From NCBI RefSeq assembly GCF_001439845.1, contig NZ_JYLO01000010.1:124001-188000 (forward strand): DNA of 64,000 nt. Direction: 5' to 3'. The DNA is from Pseudomonas lactis (GTDB taxonomy: Bacteria > Pseudomonadota > Gammaproteobacteria > Pseudomonadales > Pseudomonadaceae). Below the pieces are notes generated by a model. It did no database searches. It was not told the origin of the DNA and was given only the letters and a program-made list of their open reading frames with translations. The translations under genes were made by a program, and so were the position numbers. Within the stretch, counting starts at the first letter, position 1. The number at the start of each line of letters is the position of its first letter. Positions 56,442-64,000 of this stretch are shown here, piece after piece.

Positions 56442-57629
56442 TTAGTGGCCGCCTTTCATTCGCCGGGCGATCAGGTAGAGACCCAGGCCCACCAGCGCTG
56501 TTGCGGCGCCGATGTAGCCGGTGCTGGTCCAGCCGAGGCCGGCAGTGATGGCCATACCACCAAACCACGGCCCCAGCGCATTCGCCAGGTTGAACGCCGC
56601 ATGGTTCGACGCTGCCGCCAGGCTCGGCGCTTCGTGGGCGATGTCCATCAGGCGAATCTGCAACGGTGCTGCCAGCGCAACCATAGTGCCCACCAACCCC
56701 ATGCTCAGCAGCACCCCCCACAGCGACGAGGCGGCGAAGGGGAAGAACAGCAGCACGGCCATCGACCATACCAATATCAAACCCACCGCCCGAAACTGCA
56801 TGCGATCAAACAGCTTGCCACCGGCAATGTTGCCGATGATGCCGCCCACGCCAAAGGCGGCGAGGCCGAAGGGGATCCATTGCGGCGAGACTTTGGTCAC
56901 TTCCAGCATGGTCGGCGCCAGGTAGCTGAATACGCAGAACATCCCGGCAAAGCCAATCGCGCCGATGGACAGGGCCATCCATACCTGGGGTTTGGTGAAG
57001 GCGCGCAGTTCTTTGCGTGGGTCGCTGCGTTGTTCGTCGTGGCGGTGGGGCACGAATTGCCAGACCAGGGCGATGGTGAGCAGGGCGATCACGCTGACCA
57101 GGGCGAACGCCGAGCGCCAGCCCAGGTGTTGGCCGAGGAAGGTGGCGATGGGGTTGCCCAGCAGCATGGCCAGGGTGAGGCCCATCATCACGCGGGCTAC
57201 GGCGCCGGCGCGTTTGTCGGTGGGCACCATGCTGGAAGCGACCACGGCGGCGATACCGAAGTAGGCGCCGTGGGGCAGGCCGCTGATAAAGCGGAAGGCC
57301 ACCAGCGAGCCGAAGGTAGGGGTGAAGGCGGTGGCGAAGTTGCCCAGGGCGTACAGGCCCATCAGCAACAGCAGCATGTGTTTGCGCAGCAGCTTGGCGC
57401 CGAGGATGGCCAGCAGTGGGGCGCCGACCATCACGCCCAGGGCGTAGGCGCTGATGGCGTGGCCGACTTGAGGTTCGCTCAAGCCCAGGTTCTGGGCGAT
57501 GTCGGGCATCAGGCCCATGATGGCGAATTCGCCGGTGCCGATCGCGAAGGCGCCTACGGCCATGGCCGCTTCCATTTTCGCGGCGCTGCGCGCGGGCAGT
57601 ACGTGCCCGGGTGTTTGCTGGATAGTCAT
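56442..57629 (-). CDS. MFS efflux transporter, DHA1 family (AraJ/YdhP-like)
   Basis: A 395-aa 12-helix inner-membrane exporter. It starts MTIQQTPGHVLPARSAAKMEAAMAVGAFAIGTGEFAIMGLMPDIAQ, matching AraJ-type proton antiporters; motif A appears as GAKLLRKHMLLLLMGLYALGN and motif C region as LPHGAYFGIAAVVASSMVP. Substrate unknown, possibly sugars, amino acids or drugs. The frame is open 27 codons further upstream, but GTAACCATG-type context and family length favour 57629. Transcribed alone. Confidence 0.87.
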   Translation of the reverse strand: MTIQQTPGHVLPARSAAKMEAAMAVGAFAIGTGEFAIMGLMPDIAQNLGLSEPQVGHAISAYALGVMVGAPLLAILGAKLLRKHMLLLLMGLYALGNFATAFTPTFGSLVAFRFISGLPHGAYFGIAAVVASSMVPTDKRAGAVARVMMGLTLAMLLGNPIATFLGQHLGWRSAFALVSVIALLTIALVWQFVPHRHDEQRSDPRKELRAFTKPQVWMALSIGAIGFAGMFCVFSYLAPTMLEVTKVSPQWIPFGLAAFGVGGIIGNIAGGKLFDRMQFRAVGLILVWSMAVLLFFPFAASSLWGVLLSMGLVGTMVALAAPLQIRLMDIAHEAPSLAAASNHAAFNLANALGPWFGGMAITAGLGWTSTGYIGAATALVGLGLYLIARRMKGGH

Positions 57630-58109
57630 GGTTACTCTGTGTGAAAGGTGTGCACGAAGGACGGTCGCCGATGCTACGCAAGCCGCGACGAAGGTGTCTA
57701 GAACCGCCATTTTCGGCAGAGTTCCACGCCTGTGACCGCAGGTCGCGGCTGCCAGGCTTGACAGGGGCGCATTAAAAGCCGCGATTTAGGCCTGTCAATT
57801 GGCCAAACGGCGCATAAACGCTGTTTAGCGTGATATTCTGCGCGCCGTCTTGGTCTAGTCTTTCTCTGGTGCGTACACCCGTATACGTCCCAGCGGTTGG
57901 CTGTTGCCCAGGTAGCTGAGCCAATAATGATAAGAAGTCAGCGCAGAAGGGACATAACAGTGAGGTCGATCCATCGGCCTTGTGTGCCCACCCTGCAGCC
58001 TTTATGTGACTGTGCAGACCCCGCGGTACGTTGCCTGACGTAGCGTGAACGAGGGTTACTCATGACCAGGGGCGGTAGGGCGGATGGCGTTTTATCATAG
58101 GTGCTACTG
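57630..58109. other. Gene-free region between the MFS and mqo genes
   Basis: About 480 bases without a convincing gene. It holds a small palindrome ACGCT-GTTT-AGCGT (57818-57831) and an isolated TTGACA at 57758, but I cannot assign a promoter. It must contain both divergent promoters. Confidence 0.5.
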
Positions 58110-59756
58110 ATGTTTAAAAAAGTAAACACTGCCCTGCTGGGGCTGGCTTTGTCGATGGGGATCACGTCCGTTCACGCGGAAGAGGCAAAGAAAGTCGATG
58201 TGCTGCTGATCGGCGGCGGCATCATGAGTGCGACCCTGGGTGTCTGGCTCAATGAGCTGGAACCGGACTGGTCGATGGAGATGGTCGAGCGTCTCGATGG
58301 CGTGGCCGAAGAAAGCTCCAACGGCTGGAACAACGCCGGTACCGGTCACTCGGCCCTGGCTGAGCTGAACTACACCCCGGAAGACAAGAACGGCAACGTT
58401 GAGATCCCTAAAGCGGTCGAGATCAACGAAGCGTTCCAGATCTCCCGTCAGTTCTGGTCCTGGCAGGTTCAGCAGGGCGTGTTGAAGAACCCGCGTTCGT
58501 TCATCAACTCCACTCCGCACATGAGTTTTGTGTGGGGCGATGACAACATCAAGTTCCTGAAAAAACGCTACGAAGCCCTGAAGGCCAGCCCGCTGTTCGC
58601 TGGCATGCAGTACTCCGAAGACCCGGCGCAGATCGCCAAGTGGGTTCCGCTGATGATGGAAGGGCGTGACCCCAACCAGAAAATCGCGGCCACCTGGAGC
58701 CCGATCGGCACCGACGTGAACTTCGGCGAGATCACCCGCCAGTTCGTCGCTCACCTGCAAACCACGCCGAAGTTTGACTTGAAACTGTCGAGCGAAGTGC
58801 AGGACATCACCAAGAACGCCGACGGTTCGTGGCGCGTGAGCTACAAAAACCTCAAAGACGGCACCAAGACTGAAACCGACGCCAAGTTCGTGTTCATCGG
58901 CGCCGGCGGCGGTGCCCTGCACTTGCTGCAGAAGTCGGGCATTCCTGAAGGCAAGGAATACGCAGGCTTCCCGGTCGGTGGTTCGTTCCTGGTGACCGAG
59001 AACCCGACCATCGCCGAGCAGCACCTGGCCAAGGCCTACGGCAAGGCTTCGGTAGGTTCGCCTCCGATGTCGGTTCCGCACCTGGACACCCGTGTGCTGG
59101 ATGGCAAGCGCGTGATTCTGTTTGGCCCATTCGCGACCTTCTCGACCAAGTTCCTGAAGGAAGGCTCGTACCTGGACCTGCTGACCAGCACCACCACCCA
59201 CAACATCTGGCCAATGACCAAAGTTGGTATTCGTGAATACCCACTGGTCGAGTACCTCGCCGGCCAACTGATGCTGTCCGATGACGACCGCTTCAAGGCA
59301 CTGCAAGAGTACTTCCCGAACGCCAAGCAGTCCGACTGGCGCCTGTGGCAAGCCGGCCAGCGTGTGCAGATCATCAAACGTGACGAAGAGCAAGGCGGCG
59401 TGCTGAAGCTGGGTACCGAAGTGGTCAGCTCTGCCGACAACACCATCGCAGGCCTGTTGGGTGCATCGCCAGGCGCGTCCACCGCGGCTCCGATCATGCT
59501 GACCGTGTTGCAAAAGGTGTTCAAGGACAAAGTAGCCAGCCCGGCCTGGCAGGAAAAACTGCACCAGATCGTGCCAAGCTACGGCACCAAGCTGAACGAC
59601 AGCCCTGAGGCTGTTGCCAAGGAATGGGCCTACACTGCCGGTGTGCTGCAACTGACCCCGCCACCTGCGATCCCGCAGCTGGCTGCTCCAAAGGCTACCG
59701 AGGCTGCCAAGCCTACGGCTGAGCCAAGCAAGCCGGTTTCTGACTTGGCGCTGTAA
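58110..59756 (+). CDS. mqo: Malate:quinone oxidoreductase with N-terminal signal sequence
   Basis: A 548-aa FAD enzyme oxidising malate to oxaloacetate with reduction of quinone. The FAD motif is KVDVLLIGGGIMSATLGVWL, followed by the Mqo signature ERLDGVAEESSNGWNNAGTGHSALAELNYTP and GASPGASTAAPIML. Unlike classical Mqo, it starts with a signal-like peptide (MFKKVNTALLGLALSMGITSVHA) and ends with an Ala/Pro/Lys-rich tail (after ~515). A terminator follows. Confidence 0.93.
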   Translation: MFKKVNTALLGLALSMGITSVHAEEAKKVDVLLIGGGIMSATLGVWLNELEPDWSMEMVERLDGVAEESSNGWNNAGTGHSALAELNYTPEDKNGNVEIPKAVEINEAFQISRQFWSWQVQQGVLKNPRSFINSTPHMSFVWGDDNIKFLKKRYEALKASPLFAGMQYSEDPAQIAKWVPLMMEGRDPNQKIAATWSPIGTDVNFGEITRQFVAHLQTTPKFDLKLSSEVQDITKNADGSWRVSYKNLKDGTKTETDAKFVFIGAGGGALHLLQKSGIPEGKEYAGFPVGGSFLVTENPTIAEQHLAKAYGKASVGSPPMSVPHLDTRVLDGKRVILFGPFATFSTKFLKEGSYLDLLTSTTTHNIWPMTKVGIREYPLVEYLAGQLMLSDDDRFKALQEYFPNAKQSDWRLWQAGQRVQIIKRDEEQGGVLKLGTEVVSSADNTIAGLLGASPGASTAAPIMLTVLQKVFKDKVASPAWQEKLHQIVPSYGTKLNDSPEAVAKEWAYTAGVLQLTPPPAIPQLAAPKATEAAKPTAEPSKPVSDLAL

Positions 59757-59769
59757 GCAACATCTACGA

Positions 59770-59808
59770 AAAAGCCCGCTGAACCGGTGACGGTCAGCGG
59801 GCTTTTTT
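59770..59808 (+). terminator. Terminator between mqo and the LysR gene
   Basis: AAAAGCCCGCTGA pairs with TCAGCGGGCTTTT, followed by Ts. The stem also has an A run at its left, so it may serve the convergent LysR gene too. Confidence 0.92.
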
Positions 59809-59816
59809 GTGTGTAT

Positions 59817-60665
59817 TCAGAGGGTGAACCCCTTTTTGAGTTGTTCATGCAGATGAAGCGCCAAATGGTTTGCGCTATCGGACAACAAGTAGATGTGGTG
59901 GCGCGGCAATTCAGGTAGACGAACGCCGGGGATATTTTGAGTCAACCCAACGGTTATTCGACTTTCTTCAATCAGGCCAACGGCCAATCCGCAGAACACT
60001 GCGGCTTCTACCGCAGTAGAACTGGCACTTTCCAGCAGGACTCGATAGTAGGCGCCATGCTCTTTCAACGCCCGTATCGCCGAGGCTCGATAGGGGCAGC
60101 CGGTTAATTGCACTGCGATAGGTAGCGGCGCCTGTTCTGGTGTTTTGAATTGGTCGGAAACAACCCATACAGGCTGTATCGAACCCAACTGTTCTCCCTG
60201 CTCCAAGGGCTGAGCACTGACGATCAATGCCAAATCAATCTGTTCCCGGCTGAACATGGTGAACAGTTCGCCACTGGATCTGGCTTCTATTTCCAACTCA
60301 AGCAAGGGATTGTCAGCGATAAGCTGCGGCAGGAAATCGCGCATGAAAGCCGGCGCATAAGAATCGGGAAGCCCCAGGCGAATCCTTCCTTGCATGCGCT
60401 GGGAGGTTAAGGAGGCCAGTAAGCGGTCGTGGCTCTTGAGAAAGTCAGTGGTTTCGCTGAGTAGTTTCTTGCCATACATCGTCAGCTCAACACCTTGGTT
60501 ACTCCGGCTGAACAGGCGTTGGCCGACTAAGTCTTCCAGCTTTTGAATCTGCGTCGTAACGGTCGAAGCGCTCCGATGCACATGGCTCGCTGCTTCATTG
60601 AAGCGACGGAAGCGGGCGACCGCATGGAAGGTTCGCAGCAGATCGATATTGAGTTGCTTGCTCAT
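59817..60665 (-). CDS. LysR-family transcriptional regulator
   Basis: A 282-aa LTTR. The N-terminal winged HTH reads LNIDLLRTFHAVARFRRFNEAASHVHRSASTVTTQIQKLEDLVGQRLFSRSNQG. The effector domain (90-282) has the LysR substrate fold (GRIRLGLPDSYAPAFMRDFLPQLI). It is divergent from the methyltransferase-oxygenase-exporter operon, with a T-N11-A palindrome between them, so it very likely controls that operon. Inducer unknown. Confidence 0.9.
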   Translation of the reverse strand: MSKQLNIDLLRTFHAVARFRRFNEAASHVHRSASTVTTQIQKLEDLVGQRLFSRSNQGVELTMYGKKLLSETTDFLKSHDRLLASLTSQRMQGRIRLGLPDSYAPAFMRDFLPQLIADNPLLELEIEARSSGELFTMFSREQIDLALIVSAQPLEQGEQLGSIQPVWVVSDQFKTPEQAPLPIAVQLTGCPYRASAIRALKEHGAYYRVLLESASSTAVEAAVFCGLAVGLIEESRITVGLTQNIPGVRLPELPRHHIYLLSDSANHLALHLHEQLKKGFTL

Positions 60666-60711
60666 GATTCCTCTTTTGAGGATTAGTGGTGCGGGTTATT
60701 CAAATATACAA

Positions 60712-60728
60712 AATCATGCATGCTGATT
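60712..60728. promoter_or_regulatory. LysR-type T-N11-A operator candidate
   Basis: AATCA-TGCATGC-TGATT is a palindrome with T at 60714 and A at 60726 (T-N11-A), lying 47 bases from the LysR start and 66 from the methyltransferase start. Position and form are those of a LysR autoregulatory/activation site. Confidence 0.65.
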
Positions 60729-60793
60729 AGGCTTTGGGTCAAACAGGTTCGTATGTGCTTTCGCGCCTGACAATAAGAAAAAGGAGCCCATAT

Positions 60794-61789
60794 ATGGATA
60801 TCAATGAGTTGGTAGCGTCATCGCTGAAAAACAACCACGGATATGACGCCCAGATCTGGACGATTGAAAATGCCGAAAAGTACGCATCGACATCTACCGA
60901 TCTCAAGGATCGAGATCGACAGGTCAGTGAAGAAATCCTTGGTTTGATGACCTCGTTGAATTTGGAGGGTGTGAACCGAGTTGACCTCTGTGCGGCACCC
61001 TGCGGCAATGGAGCATTAAGTGAGATTTTACGCGCCGTGGCGGATGATTTGGTCGGTCTGGTAGGTCAAGACCGTTTGCATTACGTCGAATTGGGGCCAG
61101 AGCCGATCAAGACGTCCGTGCTGCTTCAGCATCTGCTTGAGAACGGGGTGGAAGCTGCACATTACACGGCGGTTGATATCAACCGGGCCTCACATGACGT
61201 AATGCGTCGAGCGGTGGAACCACTGCTGGCAGCGCCTGAGAACTTTCGTTACTTGGCCACCGATTTCCGCGCGTTGTGCCGGGACGATATTGAATGTGGG
61301 CAAGACGTGACATTAGTCACGATGCTGGGGTTTCAGGAGGGAAATGAACTGCCCGAAACGATCGGCCAAATCATTCGCAGAATAGGTGGGACACGGACCT
61401 ATGTCTTGTCAGAAATGCAGCTGTCCATCCCGGATGATGATGCGCATATTCATCGCTTTTATCGGCATCACTGCATGACTCGCTTTTCTGAGCTGGTGGG
61501 TTTGAAGCTCGGTTTTGACAAGGTCGGCAGCAATCATGAAGTCGTCGTTTCAGACATTGAAGTCGATGATGACTGGTATCGCGTAGCGGCAACCTTGCTT
61601 CCTGTTCTCAGCGGTAAAGATGAAGGTTATTTGTTGACCAATGTGTGCTTGAAGTACACCCGCGAGCAATTTAGCCGCGTGCGTCAGGATTACGGTGGAT
61701 GTCGCGTCATTGGTGAGTATTGCAGCGGTGACGGCAGCGTTCTCTACCAGTTATCGGAGTACCGAATGGATCACGGTATAGCCAATTGA
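60794..61789 (+). CDS. EgtD-like SAM-dependent methyltransferase (histidine-specific methyltransferase superfamily)
   Basis: A 331-aa protein. The methyltransferase core aligns with EgtD: VELGPEPIKTSVLL (98-111) at EgtD motif I, YTAVDIN (124-130), TDFRAL (156-161), MLGFQEGNELPETI (177-190) at the GSTIGN region, and LLTNVCLKYTREQF (280-293) at the EgtD C-terminal (T/S)EvSxKY segment. The glycines of motif I are replaced (GPEP), and the EgtD N-terminal histidine-binding domain is not recognisable. A DLCAAPCGNG segment (64-73) precedes. Substrate is unknown, probably an amino-acid-like amine. AAAAAGGAGCCC precedes the start. Base composition is lower in GC than the core genes. Confidence 0.75.
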   Translation: MDINELVASSLKNNHGYDAQIWTIENAEKYASTSTDLKDRDRQVSEEILGLMTSLNLEGVNRVDLCAAPCGNGALSEILRAVADDLVGLVGQDRLHYVELGPEPIKTSVLLQHLLENGVEAAHYTAVDINRASHDVMRRAVEPLLAAPENFRYLATDFRALCRDDIECGQDVTLVTMLGFQEGNELPETIGQIIRRIGGTRTYVLSEMQLSIPDDDAHIHRFYRHHCMTRFSELVGLKLGFDKVGSNHEVVVSDIEVDDDWYRVAATLLPVLSGKDEGYLLTNVCLKYTREQFSRVRQDYGGCRVIGEYCSGDGSVLYQLSEYRMDHGIAN

Positions 61790-61803
61790 GAGAGGAAGTC
61801 ACG

Positions 61804-62787
61804 ATGAAACAGCAAAGTGAGCTACCCGTATTCGCACAAGGGGCTGCACGCCTGAAGTCAGCCCTGCAAGCATCACTGGTTCCCGCATCCCGATGTAAGC
61901 ATCCCGGGGCCCTGCTCGACACGTTGCAACACTGGAGTGACAGTTATTTGCGCAGTGATGGCCCATGCCTCACAGGTCATCGCAGCTTAGCGAACCTGGG
62001 GTACATGAGGTCGCCACTAGTAATTGCCCAGCCCGAGCAGCTGACGGCAGTGGCTCAGGTCTCGGGGCTGTTCAATGAGCAGGGCATCGCCGAGTTGAGG
62101 CGAGCGTGTTATCAGCTGGAGGCGGGGTCCAGCACCAGCGACTGGATTATCTCTAACCGTACCCGTGCGGCAACGCGGTCATCGACGCTTATCCGGGAGA
62201 TGATGGACAGTCGGGCGTTCCTGCTGGCGGTGTCAAAAATTGCAGGTGTGCCGCTGGTTCCGCACCCTTTCTTGCGCGCCCGTTCCCAGGTCAATTACTT
62301 CTACCCGCCCCAGGCTCAGCACGATAGGGCACAGATCGGTATGTGGCATACCGATGGAACCAGCTTTGTGCTGAACATAGTGCTGTCTGAGCCCAGCGAG
62401 TACGAAGGTGGAGAGTTCGTTTATTTTGAGGGCCCTGTGGAGCGCTTTGATGTCGCAAGCCTCAATGACAACGTGCGAAGCTGTGGTGTGAAAGCCAGTG
62501 GCGATGCGGTGTATATCTACGGCAGTCGAGTGTTTCATGGCGTGCGCCCACTCACTCAAGGCCGGCGCATGTCGTTGGTGTTGTCGTTTCACTGTCCTTA
62601 CAGTCAGGCGGATGTAAATAAGTTCTGGCACTTGGCATCTGACGATGGCGTGCTGCGTACCATCAGGCCTTGGTTCCAGCTCAAGTGTGACCTGATACGA
62701 CCCGCCAGCGAGCAATATCGGCGTTTGGGGATTGACCCCATCACGTTTGGCGAACTCGTGCCGTTGCAATTGCAGGGGGCACGATGA
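61804..62787 (+). CDS. 2-Oxoglutarate/Fe(II)-dependent oxygenase
   Basis: A 327-aa cupin-fold oxygenase. The Fe ligands are His182 and Asp184 (GMWHTDGTSF) and His245 (SRVFHGVRPL), with Arg255 placed to bind 2-oxoglutarate. YEGGEFVYFEGP and GDAVYIYGS form the expected strands. The first 90 residues are not recognised. AGAGGAAGTCACG precedes the ATG, 14 bases after the methyltransferase stop; its stop overlaps the next ATG (ATGA). The likely substrate is the methylated product of the upstream enzyme. Confidence 0.85.
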   Translation: MKQQSELPVFAQGAARLKSALQASLVPASRCKHPGALLDTLQHWSDSYLRSDGPCLTGHRSLANLGYMRSPLVIAQPEQLTAVAQVSGLFNEQGIAELRRACYQLEAGSSTSDWIISNRTRAATRSSTLIREMMDSRAFLLAVSKIAGVPLVPHPFLRARSQVNYFYPPQAQHDRAQIGMWHTDGTSFVLNIVLSEPSEYEGGEFVYFEGPVERFDVASLNDNVRSCGVKASGDAVYIYGSRVFHGVRPLTQGRRMSLVLSFHCPYSQADVNKFWHLASDDGVLRTIRPWFQLKCDLIRPASEQYRRLGIDPITFGELVPLQLQGAR

Positions 62788-63689
62788 CGGCTCGTATTGG
62801 CTACACGCGTTTGTTACTGCTGCAGGTCGTCTTTGTCCTGTCTTGGAGTTCCGGCTTTATAGGTGCCAAGTTAGGCGCGCAGAGTGCTGGAGCCTTCAAC
62901 CTTTTGTTCTGGCGTTTTTTGTTGGTTTCGTTATGCCTGGCGCTGTTTTTGAACAGACGGTTGCTGAGGGTTTCCTGGCAGCAGATCCGTCATCACGCGG
63001 TTGTCGGGTTCCTGTCGCAGTTCCTGTATTTGAGTTGCCTCTACGTGGCGATCCAGAACGGTCTACCGCCCGGGATCGCGGCGATCATTGCGGCGTTGCA
63101 GCCGTTGATGACCGCGGCATTGTCGACGGGCATGGCGTCCGAGCGCAGTGGCGGCTGGCAGTGGTTGGGGTTGATGATCGGCTTTGTCGGTGTGTCGATT
63201 GTGATTGCCGGGCAGTATGGCGGTGGCGGGCAGGGTGTCGGGCTGGTCATGTATCTCTTGCCTCTGGTGTCGGCACTTGGGCTGACACTGGCGACTTTGT
63301 ACGAGCGTCGCTCGGTGCAGGCCCAGGACAGCGGGTTGGTATTGCCGCTGTTTATCCAGTCGCTGTTGACCTTGATAGGTTTTACCGCGGCCGTGATCTA
63401 CACCGACACCCTGAGTATTCCCCATGACACCAACGTACTGATCTCGATTGTGTGGCTGACGGTGTTCTCCACCTTCCTCGCCTATTTGAGCCTGTGGATG
63501 CTGCTGCGGGTGATGACTGCCACCCATGTGGCGGCGCTGGTGTACCTGGAGCCGCCGGTGACTCTGGTGTGGGCCGCGTTGATGTTTGGTGATGTGATCC
63601 ACGCATCGACCTACGCGGGCATTGCTGTAGTCGTGGCGGGGTTGGTGCTGGTGCGCCTGAAGCGACCGACTGTCGCCTGTACTTCCTGA
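62784..63689 (+). CDS. EamA/DMT-superfamily exporter
   Basis: A 301-aa membrane protein with about 10 helices in two EamA repeats. It begins LLLLQVVFVLSWSSGFIGAKLG and the second half ends LVYLEPPVTLVWAALMFGDVIH with the EamA EP motif. Family members export amino acids and small metabolites. It overlaps the oxygenase stop by four bases, so it is in the same operon and probably exports the pathway product. Confidence 0.87.
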   Translation: MTARIGYTRLLLLQVVFVLSWSSGFIGAKLGAQSAGAFNLLFWRFLLVSLCLALFLNRRLLRVSWQQIRHHAVVGFLSQFLYLSCLYVAIQNGLPPGIAAIIAALQPLMTAALSTGMASERSGGWQWLGLMIGFVGVSIVIAGQYGGGGQGVGLVMYLLPLVSALGLTLATLYERRSVQAQDSGLVLPLFIQSLLTLIGFTAAVIYTDTLSIPHDTNVLISIVWLTVFSTFLAYLSLWMLLRVMTATHVAALVYLEPPVTLVWAALMFGDVIHASTYAGIAVVVAGLVLVRLKRPTVACTS

Positions 63690-63819
63690 GGCTGTTAGGT
63701 TCAGCAACCCGACAGACACCGCCTGTTAAAAAGTACCCAGGGCCAAGCAGGAGCGTGGCTGAAACAAGGGGGGATTTTTACCAGTGCAGGTGTTGGGCGT
63801 TCGCGCCCGAGGGTTTTGT

Positions 63820-64000
63820 ATGTTGCTACGTTATGCAGCATTGGCCGCCATGGTGGTCGCGGCTTCCGGGTGTGTACAAGAGCGTGTGGTGCATGAACGC
63901 AGGCCGGTGCAACGTGAGTATGTTGATGTGGTGGCGCCGCAACCGCCGCCGGTGCAGGTGATAGAAGTCGAACCGGCGGTACGCGAGGGTTATATCTGGT
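63820..64000 (+). CDS. Small lipoprotein, N-terminal part (runs off the window)
   Basis: The frame MLLRYAALAAMVVAASGCVQERVVHERRP carries a lipoprotein signal with lipobox ASGC at Cys18, then a charged segment, a Pro/Val stretch (VAPQPPPVQVIEVEPAV) and REGYIW at the window end. The last residues suggest the YxWxxGxW-repeat family of surface lipoproteins. GAGGG lies before the ATG. The gene is cut by the window edge. Confidence 0.65.
   Translation, partial: MLLRYAALAAMVVAASGCVQERVVHERRPVQREYVDVVAPQPPPVQVIEVEPAVREGYIW

Overview
The window is chromosomal DNA of a fluorescent Pseudomonas (P. fluorescens group). This rests on three things: many REP/REPIN palindromes of the types common in that group, high-GC coding sequence, and long blocks whose gene order I recognise from Pseudomonas chromosomes (slt-uup-usp-fadBA-topA-sulA-lexA-psrA-nagZ-mfd-gap-sthA-lolCDE; copRS-cupredoxin-queF; mlaA-PilZ-rssBC-tal-dusA). 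I see no rRNA, tRNA, insertion sequence, prophage, CRISPR array or replication origin.

Layout. 1-7.6 kb: end of a membrane-protein gene, acnA, rlmM, tusA, a MATE exporter, pdxB. 7.8-15 kb: an ABC exporter, soluble lytic transglycosylase, the ABC-F ATPase Uup, a UspA protein. 15.6-22.7 kb: fadBA (beta-oxidation), topA and small conserved genes. 22.7-23.6 kb: gene-free stretch with REP arrays, a large cruciform-like repeat and 11-bp tandem repeats. 23.6-27.1 kb: sulA-lexA (SOS) facing psrA (fatty-acid sensor), then nagZ. 27.2-34 kb: leftward mfd-csiV-SNF2 helicase operon. 34.3-42.8 kb: an N-terminally extended GAPDH, sthA, a glycerophosphodiesterase, a PilZ protein and the lolC-lolD-lolE lipoprotein exporter. 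42.9-46.5 kb: copper-type two-component system divergent from a cupredoxin, then queF. 46.6-53.4 kb: DUF4404 protein, a HAD homologue without its nucleophile, mlaA, PilZ, rssB-rssC-like pair, tal, dusA. 53.4-56.3 kb: an accessory pocket with a parDE-type module, a decayed brnTA-type module, a DUF6966-like orphan, a DUF6124-like gene behind a highly structured leader, and a small lipoprotein. 56.4-59.8 kb: an MFS exporter and a signal-peptide-bearing malate:quinone oxidoreductase. 59.8-63.7 kb: a LysR regulator divergent from a three-gene operon of EgtD-like methyltransferase, 2-oxoglutarate/Fe(II) oxygenase and DMT exporter. The window ends inside a small lipoprotein gene.

Regulation that can be read directly: two tandem LexA boxes before lexA-sulA; two abutting perfect PsrA palindromes over the psrA -10; a CopR-type box between copRS and the cupredoxin; a T-N11-A palindrome between the LysR gene and its divergent operon.

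Best candidates for something undescribed are (i) the LysR / EgtD-like / 2OG-oxygenase / DMT cluster, which reads like a compact pathway for making and exporting an N-methylated, oxidised amino-acid-type metabolite, and (ii) the leader of the DUF6124-like gene, with mutually exclusive helices. All functional calls are from reading the sequence and family knowledge; no database search was run.
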